A DNA stretch of 59,869 nucleotides from Thermaurantimonas aggregans (lineage in GTDB: Bacteria; Bacteroidota; Bacteroidia; Flavobacteriales; Schleiferiaceae): the NCBI RefSeq assembly GCF_003851885.1, contig NZ_BHZE01000018.1, positions 1 through 59,869 of the forward strand, written 5' to 3'. A program made the translations under genes and the position numbers. The notes under the pieces were generated by a model. It saw only the letters and a list, made by a program, of their open reading frames with translations. It did no database searches and was not told the origin of the DNA. Shown here one piece after another: positions 50,801 through 58,563 of the stretch; position 1 is the first letter of the stretch, and every line of letters starts with the position of its first letter.

Positions 50801-51811
50801 AGCGGCCGCTACATCAATGGCAAGCTTGCCCTCAAGATGCGCAATACCGTATCTGCTACCGATCTGCTCATCGATGGCAGCATTACCCGTCACGAAAATC
50901 AGCCTCGCCAACAGCTCTTCTTCCAATACGGCATTCCGGCCGCTGAAGTGAGCTATGTGGAAATTCCTATGGGATATCTCTTTGACGCTGGCTTCTCAAT
51001 TGTAAACAACGTATCTGGCGGTCGCGACCAACTCTACGTAGCCGACGGCATGTGGGGCATCGACTATGAGCAAGGCGGCCTTCTGCAGCCCACTTTCCAA
51101 ACTTTTGAAAACCCATCAACCTCCACTACCGACGGTCTCGCACTTGAGCGCGCTGCTATGGCCGGTGGACTTGTTAAGGATTACTTTTCCCTCTACCGTA
51201 CCCTTCGTCCGGGCGCCAATCGCAGCCTCGAGCTCACCGAATACAACGCCATTCGCTTCACCGCATCTGCCAGTCGGGAAGTACAAGTTGTACTTACCTT
51301 ACCTAAAAAGTCTATCCGTAACTGGAGCGAACAATTCCGCACTACCATCACCCTCACTCCCGCCAGAGAAGTGTACGAAATCCGATTTGACGAGCTGAAG
51401 TCAACCCTTGGCGGTGAGTTTGACCCCAGCGACCTTGTCGCCATCGTATGGACCATCACCGGTCAGGCTGCCCAATTCAGCCCCATCAGCATGATGGTGG
51501 AGCAAGCCGCCTTCATACGTAAGCAAACCTCGGCAGATTTCCCCATCAGCACCGGCGAAAAAGGCATCACAGCCTATCCCAATCCTGCCGTTGAATACAC
51601 CAATCTCCTCTTCGAACTTCCGGCGAATGCACGCACCAGCATCGAAGTCACCGACATCACAGGCCGCCGTGTGAAACTCATCCAGGGCATCGAAGGTAAG
51701 CAGGGTCGCAATGAATACCGCCTTGGCACAATTGACCTTGCTCCTGGCAGCTACGTGATTACAGTGCGCAGTGGCCGCATGAAAAAATCTACCACTTTAC
51801 TTCGAATGTAA
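47894..51811 (+). CDS. Large T9SS-exported protein with beta-helix and DUF11 domains
   Basis: 1305 residues. Signal peptide MKTVFKTLALLLSYPVVAQ; residues about 22-60 carry the VTNTNDAGPGSLRQAIITAN signature that precedes right-handed parallel beta-helices; helical coils rich in N-N-I and I-xN-N repeats run to about 400 (NNIIAF, LLERNAMYAAGANGIDLH, NYIHNNNIYANHGAGIMI). A DUF11 repeat is at about 613-730, followed by a large beta domain. The last 80 residues, from AYPNPAVEYTNLLFELPANA, are a type A T9SS sorting domain ending LRM. It is exported to the surface as an adhesin or glycan-binding/polysaccharide-degrading protein. No lyase active site recognised. Base composition is more GC-rich than its neighbours. 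Confidence 0.9.
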   Translation: MKTVFKTLALLLSYPVVAQVALVTNTNDAGPGSLRQAIITANSNPSITSIQFSIPATDPNFNAVHGTYTIAVASMLPDITRQGLVIDGYSQKVNQTPANSGFIGSAIPTGYPANGTTALIPIPEIRIVPRDTNLQRGLTIAAKNVTIRGLGIAGFGFNFTNNDGNIVLLPGADGAIIENNVLGSMNHTIAIPTPNKEKTAGNNVVAFDVKNGKLLNNIIAFAGSMGAFFNYQCSGWEVRGNEFAANGRTNVICDNIDIAYKSSNFLLERNAMYAAGANGIDLHNATGNHTIRFNTIFNSGQLRVENSGIRVYGQNNYIHNNNIYANHGAGIMITTDALYNTMQSNRFKDNGNYQVGTFPKTNNIAINLNAPSENNLRGTAPFYTLNDLNDADNGGNELHNFPVIDQAYIQGGIFHVKGFARPGAQVELYVGDLFTGAVFPQGIEPLGIFTEGSADDHDASTGSYGPGAVNGTLVGQDATNRFHFILPKPASVNVGTLLTSLSTLNGNTSEFGNAAAVGSQPVALYPSLECIYQNQNGQYVASFSYTNTTSSSITINAGTNNQVTGGTVIGTLPTIFAPGTTAGALKVAFTASATWTISGQSATADATSVLCPVDLAVTATVDNSAPDAGTNVTFTIQFTNLSTTTPTADAIFLINLPDSLQYISHTAPGFTFTPGTGVVTIPFVNPGQTFTLTLTVKANGSGLLTAGYVSSAQPDNNAANNTASVNITTQCASGGNDGGIESHGSMSAAINLRNFNRLKSGRHHFYAQVETLPLKADKGSMLAGRNGLSLSDLFPANGPENTIGRVVTPKDLMNITNALDIYSLDYFRTGSRRLGSILGIETPAGEVYEHTKVVCDRLNGAAIPRIFHMQAAGHPFIMAEMSQENGDIDYNISFVVYQYADGTFAIDNRWNLTEYRPQGAERVFNFQVWTVSPHLTVKMVEEIIALVAQNGPVSFINQSPAIIPTVWVESGRYINGKLALKMRNTVSATDLLIDGSITRHENQPRQQLFFQYGIPAAEVSYVEIPMGYLFDAGFSIVNNVSGGRDQLYVADGMWGIDYEQGGLLQPTFQTFENPSTSTTDGLALERAAMAGGLVKDYFSLYRTLRPGANRSLELTEYNAIRFTASASREVQVVLTLPKKSIRNWSEQFRTTITLTPAREVYEIRFDELKSTLGGEFDPSDLVAIVWTITGQAAQFSPISMMVEQAAFIRKQTSADFPISTGEKGITAYPNPAVEYTNLLFELPANARTSIEVTDITGRRVKLIQGIEGKQGRNEYRLGTIDLAPGSYVITVRSGRMKKSTTLLRM

Positions 51812-52192
51812 TTTTATACAAAGCCCAAACTAGTAACCCGGAGCTTTATTGTTTCGGGTTTATTTATTTTTTGGGCGTGCCCCCGGCGAAGCGCCTTCAG
51901 CGCTTTCGCCGGGGTCGGCGTGCTACGGGGTCCGCTTCGCTACCGTGCTTCGGCTCTGCTGCGCTTCGCCTACGCACCGCGCTACCGCGCGCCCTCCGCA
52001 TGCCTCACGCGTGCGCGGCTTTATGCCGCGCTGAATCAAGTTGTTTTTAATTCCTGATAACAAGGCAAATATTTAGAGCTGTATATATTAGGACCTAAAA
52101 ATCAGAAAATTATCGGCCTTAAAAAGGAAAAGCAATTGAGCGGGTGTAAAGCTATCTAAGCTTCTATAACGAATTCCTGTACAATGTTGAGC
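51812..52192. other. Gap between convergent genes, filled by GC-rich repeat copy 2
   Basis: 381 bases between the stop of the T9SS gene and the stop of mgtE. The first 55 bases include a T-rich run, then the GC-rich repeat (separate entry), then about 160 AT-rich bases to mgtE. The sequence CTAGTAACCCGGAGC ... GTTTCGGGTT (51828-51860) contains a CCCGGAGC/... GGGTT arm that may act as a terminator for the large gene. No coding frame is credible. Confidence 0.5.
51866..52036 (+). repeat. GC-rich dispersed repeat, copy 2
   Basis: About 170 bases beginning TTTTTTGGGCGTGCCCCC and ending near TGCCGCGCTGAATC. It starts with a long hairpin, CCCCGGCGAAGCGC pairing with GCGCTTTCGCCGGGG (14 bp with a bulge), and continues with GGTCCGCTTCGCTACCGTG and CTTCGCCTACGCACCGCG, matching copy 1 at 40 of 50 bases in the central block. 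Similar GGGCGTGCC...GCTTCGC blocks occur downstream of genes in other Bacteroidota as far as I recall, but I know of no accepted name. Confidence 0.8.
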
Positions 52193-53536
52193 TTACATTA
52201 TCAATTTGGCCACTGAAAAATAAATGAAGAGTCCAATCACATCGTTTGTCGTAGTTACAAAAGGTCCAGTGGCCACGGCAGGGTCTATCTTAAACTTATT
52301 AAGTGTAAGTGGTACTAACGTGCCAAACATAGCTGCAAATACAATCACCGATACCAAAGCTATCGATACCGTGATGCTCAGATTAAACGGCTTGCCCAAG
52401 GCAGCCGTCACAGCAAACATCAGCGAGGCACATACCAGAGCCGTCACCAAGCCAACGCCAAGGTCCTTGAGCAGTTTTTGAAGAATGGACTCGTTAAAGG
52501 AATCATTAGCGAGCGACTGTACCACAAGAGCGGCTGACTGCACCCCTACATTGCCCCCGGTAGCAGCAATCAAAGGCATAAAAGCAGCCATTTCCGGATA
52601 TTGAGAGATATCAAAAAAATCCACAACACGCGAACTGATAACTCCCCCCAGCATTCCGATCAACAACCACGGCAACCGCGCCTTTGACAGGGCGAAAATC
52701 GAGTCGGCACTTTCTACATCCTGTGCCAAGCCCGATGCCATCTGATAGTCGCGCTCGGCCTCTTCCTTCATCACGTCCATCACGTCGTCGAAGGTGATTC
52801 TTCCCATCAACCTTCCTTCGTGATCTACCACCGGTATCACCACAAGGTCGTACTTGCGCATTAGTCGAGCTACCTCTTCTACATGCGTATCGGTAGTTAC
52901 TTTTATGATTTTTCGGTCATACACCTCCGATACAGGAGTTTTCGTAGAGGTAGTGAGCAGTTTTTTAAGTGATAGGGTTCCGAGCAATCGGTCGTCGTCA
53001 TCTACCACATAGATGGCATGCACCTGATCCACCTTTTCGGCCTGTCGGCGCATCTCTCTCAGGCAGCGCATCAGCTTCCACGAGGCATTTACCTTCACCA
53101 ATTCTTTGGCCATGATGGATCCTGCCGTGTCTTCGGCATAGTTGAGCAAATCGGCAATCTCACGAGCCTGATCAGGGTCTTCCAGGCTCTGAAGCACCTC
53201 GTGAATTTTTTCTTGCGGTAGTTCGGAGATGATATCAGCAGCGTCGTCAGAGTCGAGGTTTTCAATTACCTCTTGTGCCAACTCTTTACCCGAATACTCC
53301 TGAAGCAGCGAAGCCCGTACTTCTTCGTCGAGCTCTACAATTACTTCGGCAGCTCTTTCCTCAGGCAAGGCGTACAACAGTGCTTTAGCCTGCTCAAGAT
53401 CAAGGCGCTCCAGAAGTTCAGCGACATCTTCTGGGTGAAATTCTTCGATTTCAGCCAAAACGCGATCTATCGAGCTGCTTTCGAGCAGTTCCGAAATTCT
53501 GTCAACGATTGACTGATTGAGCTTTTTAGTGTGCAA
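52193..53536 (-). CDS. mgtE: Magnesium transporter MgtE
   Basis: 447 residues. Cytoplasmic N domain (about 1-130, helical, LHxxDVAELLxxL pattern: IEEFHPEDVAELLERL), a pair of CBS domains (about 135-255), a connecting helix and five membrane helices (about 275-447) with the channel signature AAFMPLIAATGGNVGVQSAAL. Forms a dimeric Mg2+ channel gated by Mg2+ binding to the cytosolic part. The start is TTG at 53536, inside the rsmA coding region and overlapping it by 11 bases; no nearby ATG, so coupling with rsmA is likely. Confidence 0.95.
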   Translation of the reverse strand: MHTKKLNQSIVDRISELLESSSIDRVLAEIEEFHPEDVAELLERLDLEQAKALLYALPEERAAEVIVELDEEVRASLLQEYSGKELAQEVIENLDSDDAADIISELPQEKIHEVLQSLEDPDQAREIADLLNYAEDTAGSIMAKELVKVNASWKLMRCLREMRRQAEKVDQVHAIYVVDDDDRLLGTLSLKKLLTTSTKTPVSEVYDRKIIKVTTDTHVEEVARLMRKYDLVVIPVVDHEGRLMGRITFDDVMDVMKEEAERDYQMASGLAQDVESADSIFALSKARLPWLLIGMLGGVISSRVVDFFDISQYPEMAAFMPLIAATGGNVGVQSAALVVQSLANDSFNESILQKLLKDLGVGLVTALVCASLMFAVTAALGKPFNLSITVSIALVSVIVFAAMFGTLVPLTLNKFKIDPAVATGPFVTTTNDVIGLFIYFSVAKLIM

Positions 53537-54311
53537 GGGCTACTGCCTTTGATAGTTCTACAAATTCGAAAGGAGAGAGCTGTTCGGCCCGGCGGTCAAA
53601 AATAGAATCCTTCAGCATTTCAGCCGGTATGTTAAGTGATTTTAATGCGTTTCGCAGGGTTTTCCTTCGTTGGTTAAAGGCAGTTTTTACAAAATATTTT
53701 ACTTGCTCATATGCAGAGTCGCTGCAGAGAGGTGTTTCTAATCTTTTTAAACTAATCACACCAGAGCGCACTTTTGGGGGTGGATTGAAGTTGCCGGGTT
53801 CTACTGTTAAGTGGTATTCTACAGTATAAAAGAGTTGAGTCAATACTGACAGAATGCCGTAATCTTTACTGCCCGGTTTTGCGCCAATCCGCTCTGCTAC
53901 TTCTTTCTGAAACATCCCTGCCATGTAGGGTATTACATTTCGATTTTCCAAAATTTTAAATACAATTTGCGAGGAAATGTTATACGGAAAATTTCCGACG
54001 ACAGCAAATTCACTACCGTCAAAAAATTTTTGAATATCAGCTTTCAGAAAATCACCTTGTATTACTTCTATTTCAGGAAAATTTCTTTTCAGATAAGTTG
54101 CTGATTCATCGTCTATTTCTATGGTTTTTAGGTGAATAGTGGGTTCAAGTAAATATTCGGTAAGCATTCCCATGCCTGGGCCTATTTCAAGAATGTTTCG
54201 TAACCCACCTCTTTTTCCAAGTGCAGCTATGTTTTTGGCTATATCCCTGTTTTTCAGAAAATGCTGTCCAAAAAACTTCTTTGGCTTTACTCCAGCAGTC
54301 AATTTTTTCAA
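53526..54311 (-). CDS. rsmA: 16S rRNA (adenine1518/1519-N6)-dimethyltransferase
   Basis: 261 residues. Also called KsgA. Recognised by PKKFFGQHFLKNRDIAKNI at the start, SAM motif I LEIGPGMGMLTEYL, and the catalytic NFPYNISSQI (N-x-P-Y). It adds two methyls to each of two adjacent adenines in helix 45 of 16S rRNA, a late step in 30S maturation. The frame begins with TTG at 54311, with an in-frame alternative TTG three codons on. The stop overlaps the mgtE start. A -7-like TACTTTTG (54322-54329, minus strand) lies very close to this start. Confidence 0.94.
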   Translation of the reverse strand: MKKLTAGVKPKKFFGQHFLKNRDIAKNIAALGKRGGLRNILEIGPGMGMLTEYLLEPTIHLKTIEIDDESATYLKRNFPEIEVIQGDFLKADIQKFFDGSEFAVVGNFPYNISSQIVFKILENRNVIPYMAGMFQKEVAERIGAKPGSKDYGILSVLTQLFYTVEYHLTVEPGNFNPPPKVRSGVISLKRLETPLCSDSAYEQVKYFVKTAFNQRRKTLRNALKSLNIPAEMLKDSIFDRRAEQLSPFEFVELSKAVALAH

Positions 54312-54354
54312 TTTATTACATCAAAAGTATTATATTAGCAAAAAAAAGATACCC

Positions 54355-55038
54355 ATGAAAAGTTTAATTCTTGTCTTTTTAGTAGTTTCTACCGGAGCGT
54401 CATTTGCTCAAAATGAATTAACTCAGCTGAGAATCAATGAACTTACTAAACAAAAAAATGCTCTTGAAATTGAAATCGAACAATTTAATCAACAGATTCA
54501 AAAAGTTGAAGCGCAGTTAGCATCAGCTATTGAGAAAAAATCTTCTATACAATCGCAAATACAATCCCGCTCTGAAGTATTAAGTCAAAATCAGGCAGCT
54601 ATTGAAGGATATGATCTCGATCAAATGAATGCTTCAATAGCGGAATTTGAAAAGTCAATACGTTCAAATTCTAAAACCATAAAAAAATTGACCAGAAAAG
54701 TAGAAAAAAACAATCGAATTATCGAAAAATTAGTAAAAGAAAACGAACAAAATAAAATTCAGATTGCTCTGCTTGAACAGCAAAATGAAACTACTGCTTC
54801 AGAAATAGCTGCTATAAGAGAAACCATAAAATCTAAAAATCTTAACAGAACAACCAAAAAACTCAATAAAACTGAAAAACAAATCACAAAACTCAATCAA
54901 CAAAAGGTAAAAATCAACGGTGAAATTGAATATCTTACCAAACAAAAAAATGAACTTGAAATAAAACGCGATGCAGCATTACGACGCCTTGATAACGTTG
55001 TACAGACTTTAAAAATGGAAGAGGCGAAACTCAATTAA
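54355..55038 (+). CDS. Periplasmic coiled-coil protein
   Basis: 227 residues from ATG 54355, which gives a signal peptide MKSLILVFLVVSTGASFAQ. The open frame starts much further upstream, inside rsmA, and is rejected. The rest is almost pure coiled coil rich in Lys, Glu, Gln and Asn (RINELTKQKNALEIEIEQF, KKLTRKVEKNNRIIEKL), like the helical part of EnvC- or OmpH-type proteins but without a LytM domain or other known module. It is divergent from rsmA and overlaps the end of mltG by eight bases in a convergent arrangement. Function unknown. Confidence 0.78.
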   Translation: MKSLILVFLVVSTGASFAQNELTQLRINELTKQKNALEIEIEQFNQQIQKVEAQLASAIEKKSSIQSQIQSRSEVLSQNQAAIEGYDLDQMNASIAEFEKSIRSNSKTIKKLTRKVEKNNRIIEKLVKENEQNKIQIALLEQQNETTASEIAAIRETIKSKNLNRTTKKLNKTEKQITKLNQQKVKINGEIEYLTKQKNELEIKRDAALRRLDNVVQTLKMEEAKLN

Positions 55039-56056
55039 TATTCAGCGAATTTACCCAGGTTCTGTATCGTGCAGCATTTCTGAGATGCTCCTGATAATCT
55101 GAGGTGAACAAATGATATCCTGGTCTCTTCGGATCAGCACACATGTATAAGAAAGAGTGCTCCTTAGCATTTAATACCGAGAGCAATGCCGTCTTTGATG
55201 GAAATAATATTGGTCCAGGTGGGAGTCCTTTGTACAAATAAGTATTGTATGGGGAATTGATCGTCAGGTCTTTAAAATAGACTCTTTTAGAACGAACGCC
55301 TTTTTCCAATTGTGTTGCATACACCACTGTTGGGTCGGCCTGTAGGGGAATGTTCTTGCGCAAACGGTTTAAATAAAGCCCCGCCACAACGGGCATTTCA
55401 TCCGCCTTTTTAGTTTCGCTTTCTACTATCGATGCAAGTATGCCTACCTCTTCAGGACTAAGCCCAATTTTTGATGCCTTTTTTACGCGCTCTTCGTTCC
55501 AAAATTTTTTGTAGTTGTCATACATTTTCTGCGTAAACTTTTCAGGCGAAGTATTCCAATAAAATTCATAGGTATCTGGAATAAACATTAAGGGAAATGT
55601 CTCTTTCGAAAATCCATACTTTTTTGAGGTATTTTCAGTATTGAAATGGAATAAAAAAGTTGCGGAATCTGATTCGAGATTTTGGGAAAGAATTTTGGAC
55701 AATTCTTCGAAAAAAGAAATATTATTAAATATCACTTTTACAGGAACTTGTCTCCCGGTTCGGAGCATATTGATAAGTTCTTTATTCGTCAAGTTCTCCG
55801 TGAGATGATATTTTCCGGGCTTTACAAGTGTAGGATACTTCATTAATCTCGCTGCTAAATCAAAACTTCGGATATCTTTTAAAACACCATTGTGCTTTAA
55901 GCTGTCTAATATTACAGAGTACTCAGCCCCGGTAGATATATATAAATCAAACGATTTTATAGCAATGTTTTTTGTTTGAAAAACATAAAAATAAAACGCT
56001 AACGCAGCAAGTGTTGCTACAAATCCGACTCCAAAAAGGTATTTAAAAAATTTCAT
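55031..56056 (-). CDS. mltG: Endolytic murein transglycosylase MltG
   Basis: 341 residues. One N-terminal membrane helix (about 7-25), a LysM-like subdomain (about 35-105), and the YceG catalytic domain with Glu212 in LASIVESETKKADEMPVVAGLYLNRL, where E. coli MltG has IVEKET. It cleaves nascent glycan strands in the periplasm to end their growth. Starts four bases before the end of the cytochrome gene's stop region, so it is translationally coupled with the multihaem protein upstream; that partnership is odd for MltG. Confidence 0.95.
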   Translation of the reverse strand: MKFFKYLFGVGFVATLAALAFYFYVFQTKNIAIKSFDLYISTGAEYSVILDSLKHNGVLKDIRSFDLAARLMKYPTLVKPGKYHLTENLTNKELINMLRTGRQVPVKVIFNNISFFEELSKILSQNLESDSATFLFHFNTENTSKKYGFSKETFPLMFIPDTYEFYWNTSPEKFTQKMYDNYKKFWNEERVKKASKIGLSPEEVGILASIVESETKKADEMPVVAGLYLNRLRKNIPLQADPTVVYATQLEKGVRSKRVYFKDLTINSPYNTYLYKGLPPGPILFPSKTALLSVLNAKEHSFLYMCADPKRPGYHLFTSDYQEHLRNAARYRTWVNSLNIN

Positions 56057-57987
56057 GGAAGTATGGATTGATATTCTGTGTAAAGATCTGGCAAGTAATC
56101 TCTGAGTTTTTGTTTTATTTCTATGAGCTTTTTTTGTTGTTTTGTGATGATGTAGAGGTTAATGAGATTTCGGTATCCTAATGCATAGTCTGGTTTTTCA
56201 GCAAGTGATTTTAAAAGAAATTTTTCTGCTGCTTCGTATTCTTTTTTCTGCATTAAAATGTATCCAATGTTTCCATTTACATCCTGAAAATGAGGTATGG
56301 ATTGATGGACTTCCTTCAGCAGATTTAGCGCGTTTTCATATTCACCTATTTTTGCTAAAGATAAAGCGTATTTTATTTTAAAATCGTAATGGTATGGGGC
56401 AAGTTGATAGGCTTTTTGATAAAATTTCATCGCTTCCTCATTTCCGTACACAGTTGAGGTTAAGTGTGCAACTCTGTACCAAAACCAAGCGTTTTCATTG
56501 CTAAATGTGGTAGTATTAAAGCCCTCATTGTCTATTAATCGAAAAACAATAGGAAATAGATTTCTGAACAATTGTCCATCGTTTCGCAGATAGCTCAAAT
56601 GAATCCATTCTCTGATATAGCCCTCTTTATCTACATTTTTAAGGAGTAGTGCTGCGCTATCGAGGTACCAAGGCAGTGCTTCGAAGCGTTCGAATTGCTG
56701 TAAATATGCTTTTATTTTGCTTCGCAGGGTAGGGGTGGGGTTATTAATAGCTTGCAGCGCGATGATTTTTTCAGCTTTTTGCTTATTGCTTATCTTTTTG
56801 TGAATGCCAATTTTGTGGTCGTGAATGGTCACGTGCGGAATATCGATGCTACCCGATACCGGCATGTGGCACGAAACGCAATTGTCATCTGCAGCTTGTC
56901 GATGTGGGGATTTTTCGCTGCAGTCTGTCGATGTGTGGCACGATTGGCATTTTTCGTTAAAGTATTTATCGCCGAGCTTACGGCTGCTTACGTGTGGATT
57001 GTGGCACGTGGTGCAGTCCATCTTGTTTTTCGATTTGATGAAACACTTGCTCTGCGACAATCTGTCAGCATGCGATGCCATGATAAAATGTTCGTCGTCT
57101 TCATACCTCGGCAGATAGACGTCCATTACCTCCCGAAGCATCATGCCTGGTCTGAAGTCAAAAAAGGATTTTCCTTCGGCCAGCACCGCATTTCCTTGCA
57201 GATGGCATCGCTGACAGAGTTCAAACCTCAGTTTTACGGGCAATCTTTTGGGATTTACGATGCTGTAATCGGGCAACTTAGAAGTATCTGTGATATTGCC
57301 GCTCAATATTTTGGCTACATGACCACTTCCGGGGCCATGGCAGCGCTCACAGTCAATGCCCATCGGCACTTGTTCAAACTTGTTTTCACTCCCTTTTACA
57401 AAGCCCGTAGGCATCGCGTTGTGGCAGCTCATGCACTCCAGACCTATTGGGCGACTGTAGCGGCTATTGTGCCCTTCTTCAAATCCGGGGGGAAGGTCGA
57501 GTTTGCCTGATTGTGTGTAGAAAGTAAAAGGCGCTTGAAAGAGATATCCGTTACAATTGATGATGTGCGAATTGGTGTGATGGCCAGAACCGATGATGTA
57601 GCTAATTTCCGTGGTTTTATGGTAAATGGTATCGCTGCCCTTTAATCGAAATTCTAAAAGTTTTAAGTGCTCCTTGTCGAAGTAGGGCTTGTACCAGTAG
57701 CCGGAATAGGCATCAAAGAAAGCATTTACGGCAGCAGGAATGGCTGATTTATGAGTATCGGCAAGGCCGAAGCTGCTTCCCATGCCTGTGTGTATGAAGG
57801 TGGAATAAATGTCGTAGTGGCAGTTTTTACAGGTTTCAATTCCGACGTAGGTTAGAGTATCGCCATTAGCCCAAAACAAATTTTCAAAGTGCTCAACATC
57901 CTCTTCGGGTGAAGTACTGCATGAAAAGTAAAAAGCTGGAATTATGAGAAGAAAAGCTAAAGCGATAAGTTTGGGAATCCGATACAT
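56053..57987 (-). CDS. Seven-haem cytochrome c lipoprotein with C-terminal TPR domain
   Basis: 644 residues from ATG 57987 (a GTG two codons earlier also works). Signal and lipobox in FYFSCST make it a lipoprotein. Seven CxxCH haem sites: CKNCH, CMSCH, CERCH, CQRCH, CTTCH, CQSCH and CVSCH, all in residues about 50-380. The last 250 residues are TPR-type hairpins (MKFYQKAYQLAPYHYDFKIKYALSLAKIGEYENALNLL). Such multihaem proteins carry electrons across the periplasm or at the outer membrane; here the enzyme activity, if any, is unknown. The gene overlaps mltG by four bases. Confidence 0.9.
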   Translation of the reverse strand: MYRIPKLIALAFLLIIPAFYFSCSTSPEEDVEHFENLFWANGDTLTYVGIETCKNCHYDIYSTFIHTGMGSSFGLADTHKSAIPAAVNAFFDAYSGYWYKPYFDKEHLKLLEFRLKGSDTIYHKTTEISYIIGSGHHTNSHIINCNGYLFQAPFTFYTQSGKLDLPPGFEEGHNSRYSRPIGLECMSCHNAMPTGFVKGSENKFEQVPMGIDCERCHGPGSGHVAKILSGNITDTSKLPDYSIVNPKRLPVKLRFELCQRCHLQGNAVLAEGKSFFDFRPGMMLREVMDVYLPRYEDDEHFIMASHADRLSQSKCFIKSKNKMDCTTCHNPHVSSRKLGDKYFNEKCQSCHTSTDCSEKSPHRQAADDNCVSCHMPVSGSIDIPHVTIHDHKIGIHKKISNKQKAEKIIALQAINNPTPTLRSKIKAYLQQFERFEALPWYLDSAALLLKNVDKEGYIREWIHLSYLRNDGQLFRNLFPIVFRLIDNEGFNTTTFSNENAWFWYRVAHLTSTVYGNEEAMKFYQKAYQLAPYHYDFKIKYALSLAKIGEYENALNLLKEVHQSIPHFQDVNGNIGYILMQKKEYEAAEKFLLKSLAEKPDYALGYRNLINLYIITKQQKKLIEIKQKLRDYLPDLYTEYQSILP

Positions 57988-58044
57988 TAGCACCTTTACA
58001 TTTCCGCAAAGATCTATTCAACGTTGATTTTCAGATACTCGAGT

Positions 58045-58563
58045 TTAATATATCAAGAATTTCTGATAAAAAAACACATCAAAAAACTTGCCCTCTTTCC
58101 TGATCCAGTGTTTGTGTATGCCTGTGCGCTCAAAACCGCTTTTTTCAAATAATCGGATACTAGCCTCATTGAATTCAGGAACTTCTGCATAAACCTGATG
58201 GAGGCCTAGAAAAGTTTTCCCGTGTTTAATAATCAATTCCACTGCTTTGGTGCCAAATCCCTTTAACCGGAATTCCTCGGCTATAATTAAGCCAATGGCA
58301 GCTCGCTGGTGCAAGGGGTGGTAATCATAAAAATCAATTAAACCAATTCTATATGAGTCAATATAAACTACATATCGCTGCTGACCGGTAATGGCGATGT
58401 CTTGTCCTGAATTTTCGAGATATTTTTTTAAAGTGTAATGACTCCAGGGTGAAATGGTGTCACTTACCCACCAGTTGAGTCGATCATTCTCCATTTTTAT
58501 TAAAAACGGAAGATCTTGGGGCTCGGGTGCGCGTATGTCCAATTTATCAAGATTGCTAACCAT
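58045..58563 (-). CDS. GNAT family N-acetyltransferase
   Basis: 172 residues from ATG 58563; a GTG one codon earlier is possible. The RimJ/SpeG-like GNAT layout: LDIRAPEPQDLPFLIKMEND start, IGLIIAEEFRLKGFGTKAVELIIKHG as the acetyl-CoA-binding R/Q-x-x-G-x-G/A loop, then EVPEFNEASIRLFEKSGFERTG. Acetylates an amine of an unknown acceptor (N-terminal alanine or a small amine such as a polyamine being common in this branch). Its start lies in the dapF stop codon, so the two are coupled. Confidence 0.9.
   Translation of the reverse strand: MVSNLDKLDIRAPEPQDLPFLIKMENDRLNWWVSDTISPWSHYTLKKYLENSGQDIAITGQQRYVVYIDSYRIGLIDFYDYHPLHQRAAIGLIIAEEFRLKGFGTKAVELIIKHGKTFLGLHQVYAEVPEFNEASIRLFEKSGFERTGIHKHWIRKEGKFFDVFFYQKFLIY

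Noticed and set aside
54139-54354. N-terminal extension of the coiled-coil protein
   Set aside because: Reads through rsmA on the other strand and would bury the signal peptide that starts at 54355.
56752-57510. 252-codon frame antisense to the multihaem cytochrome
   Set aside because: Shadow of the CxxCH-rich coding strand; the opposite gene is certain by its seven haem motifs.
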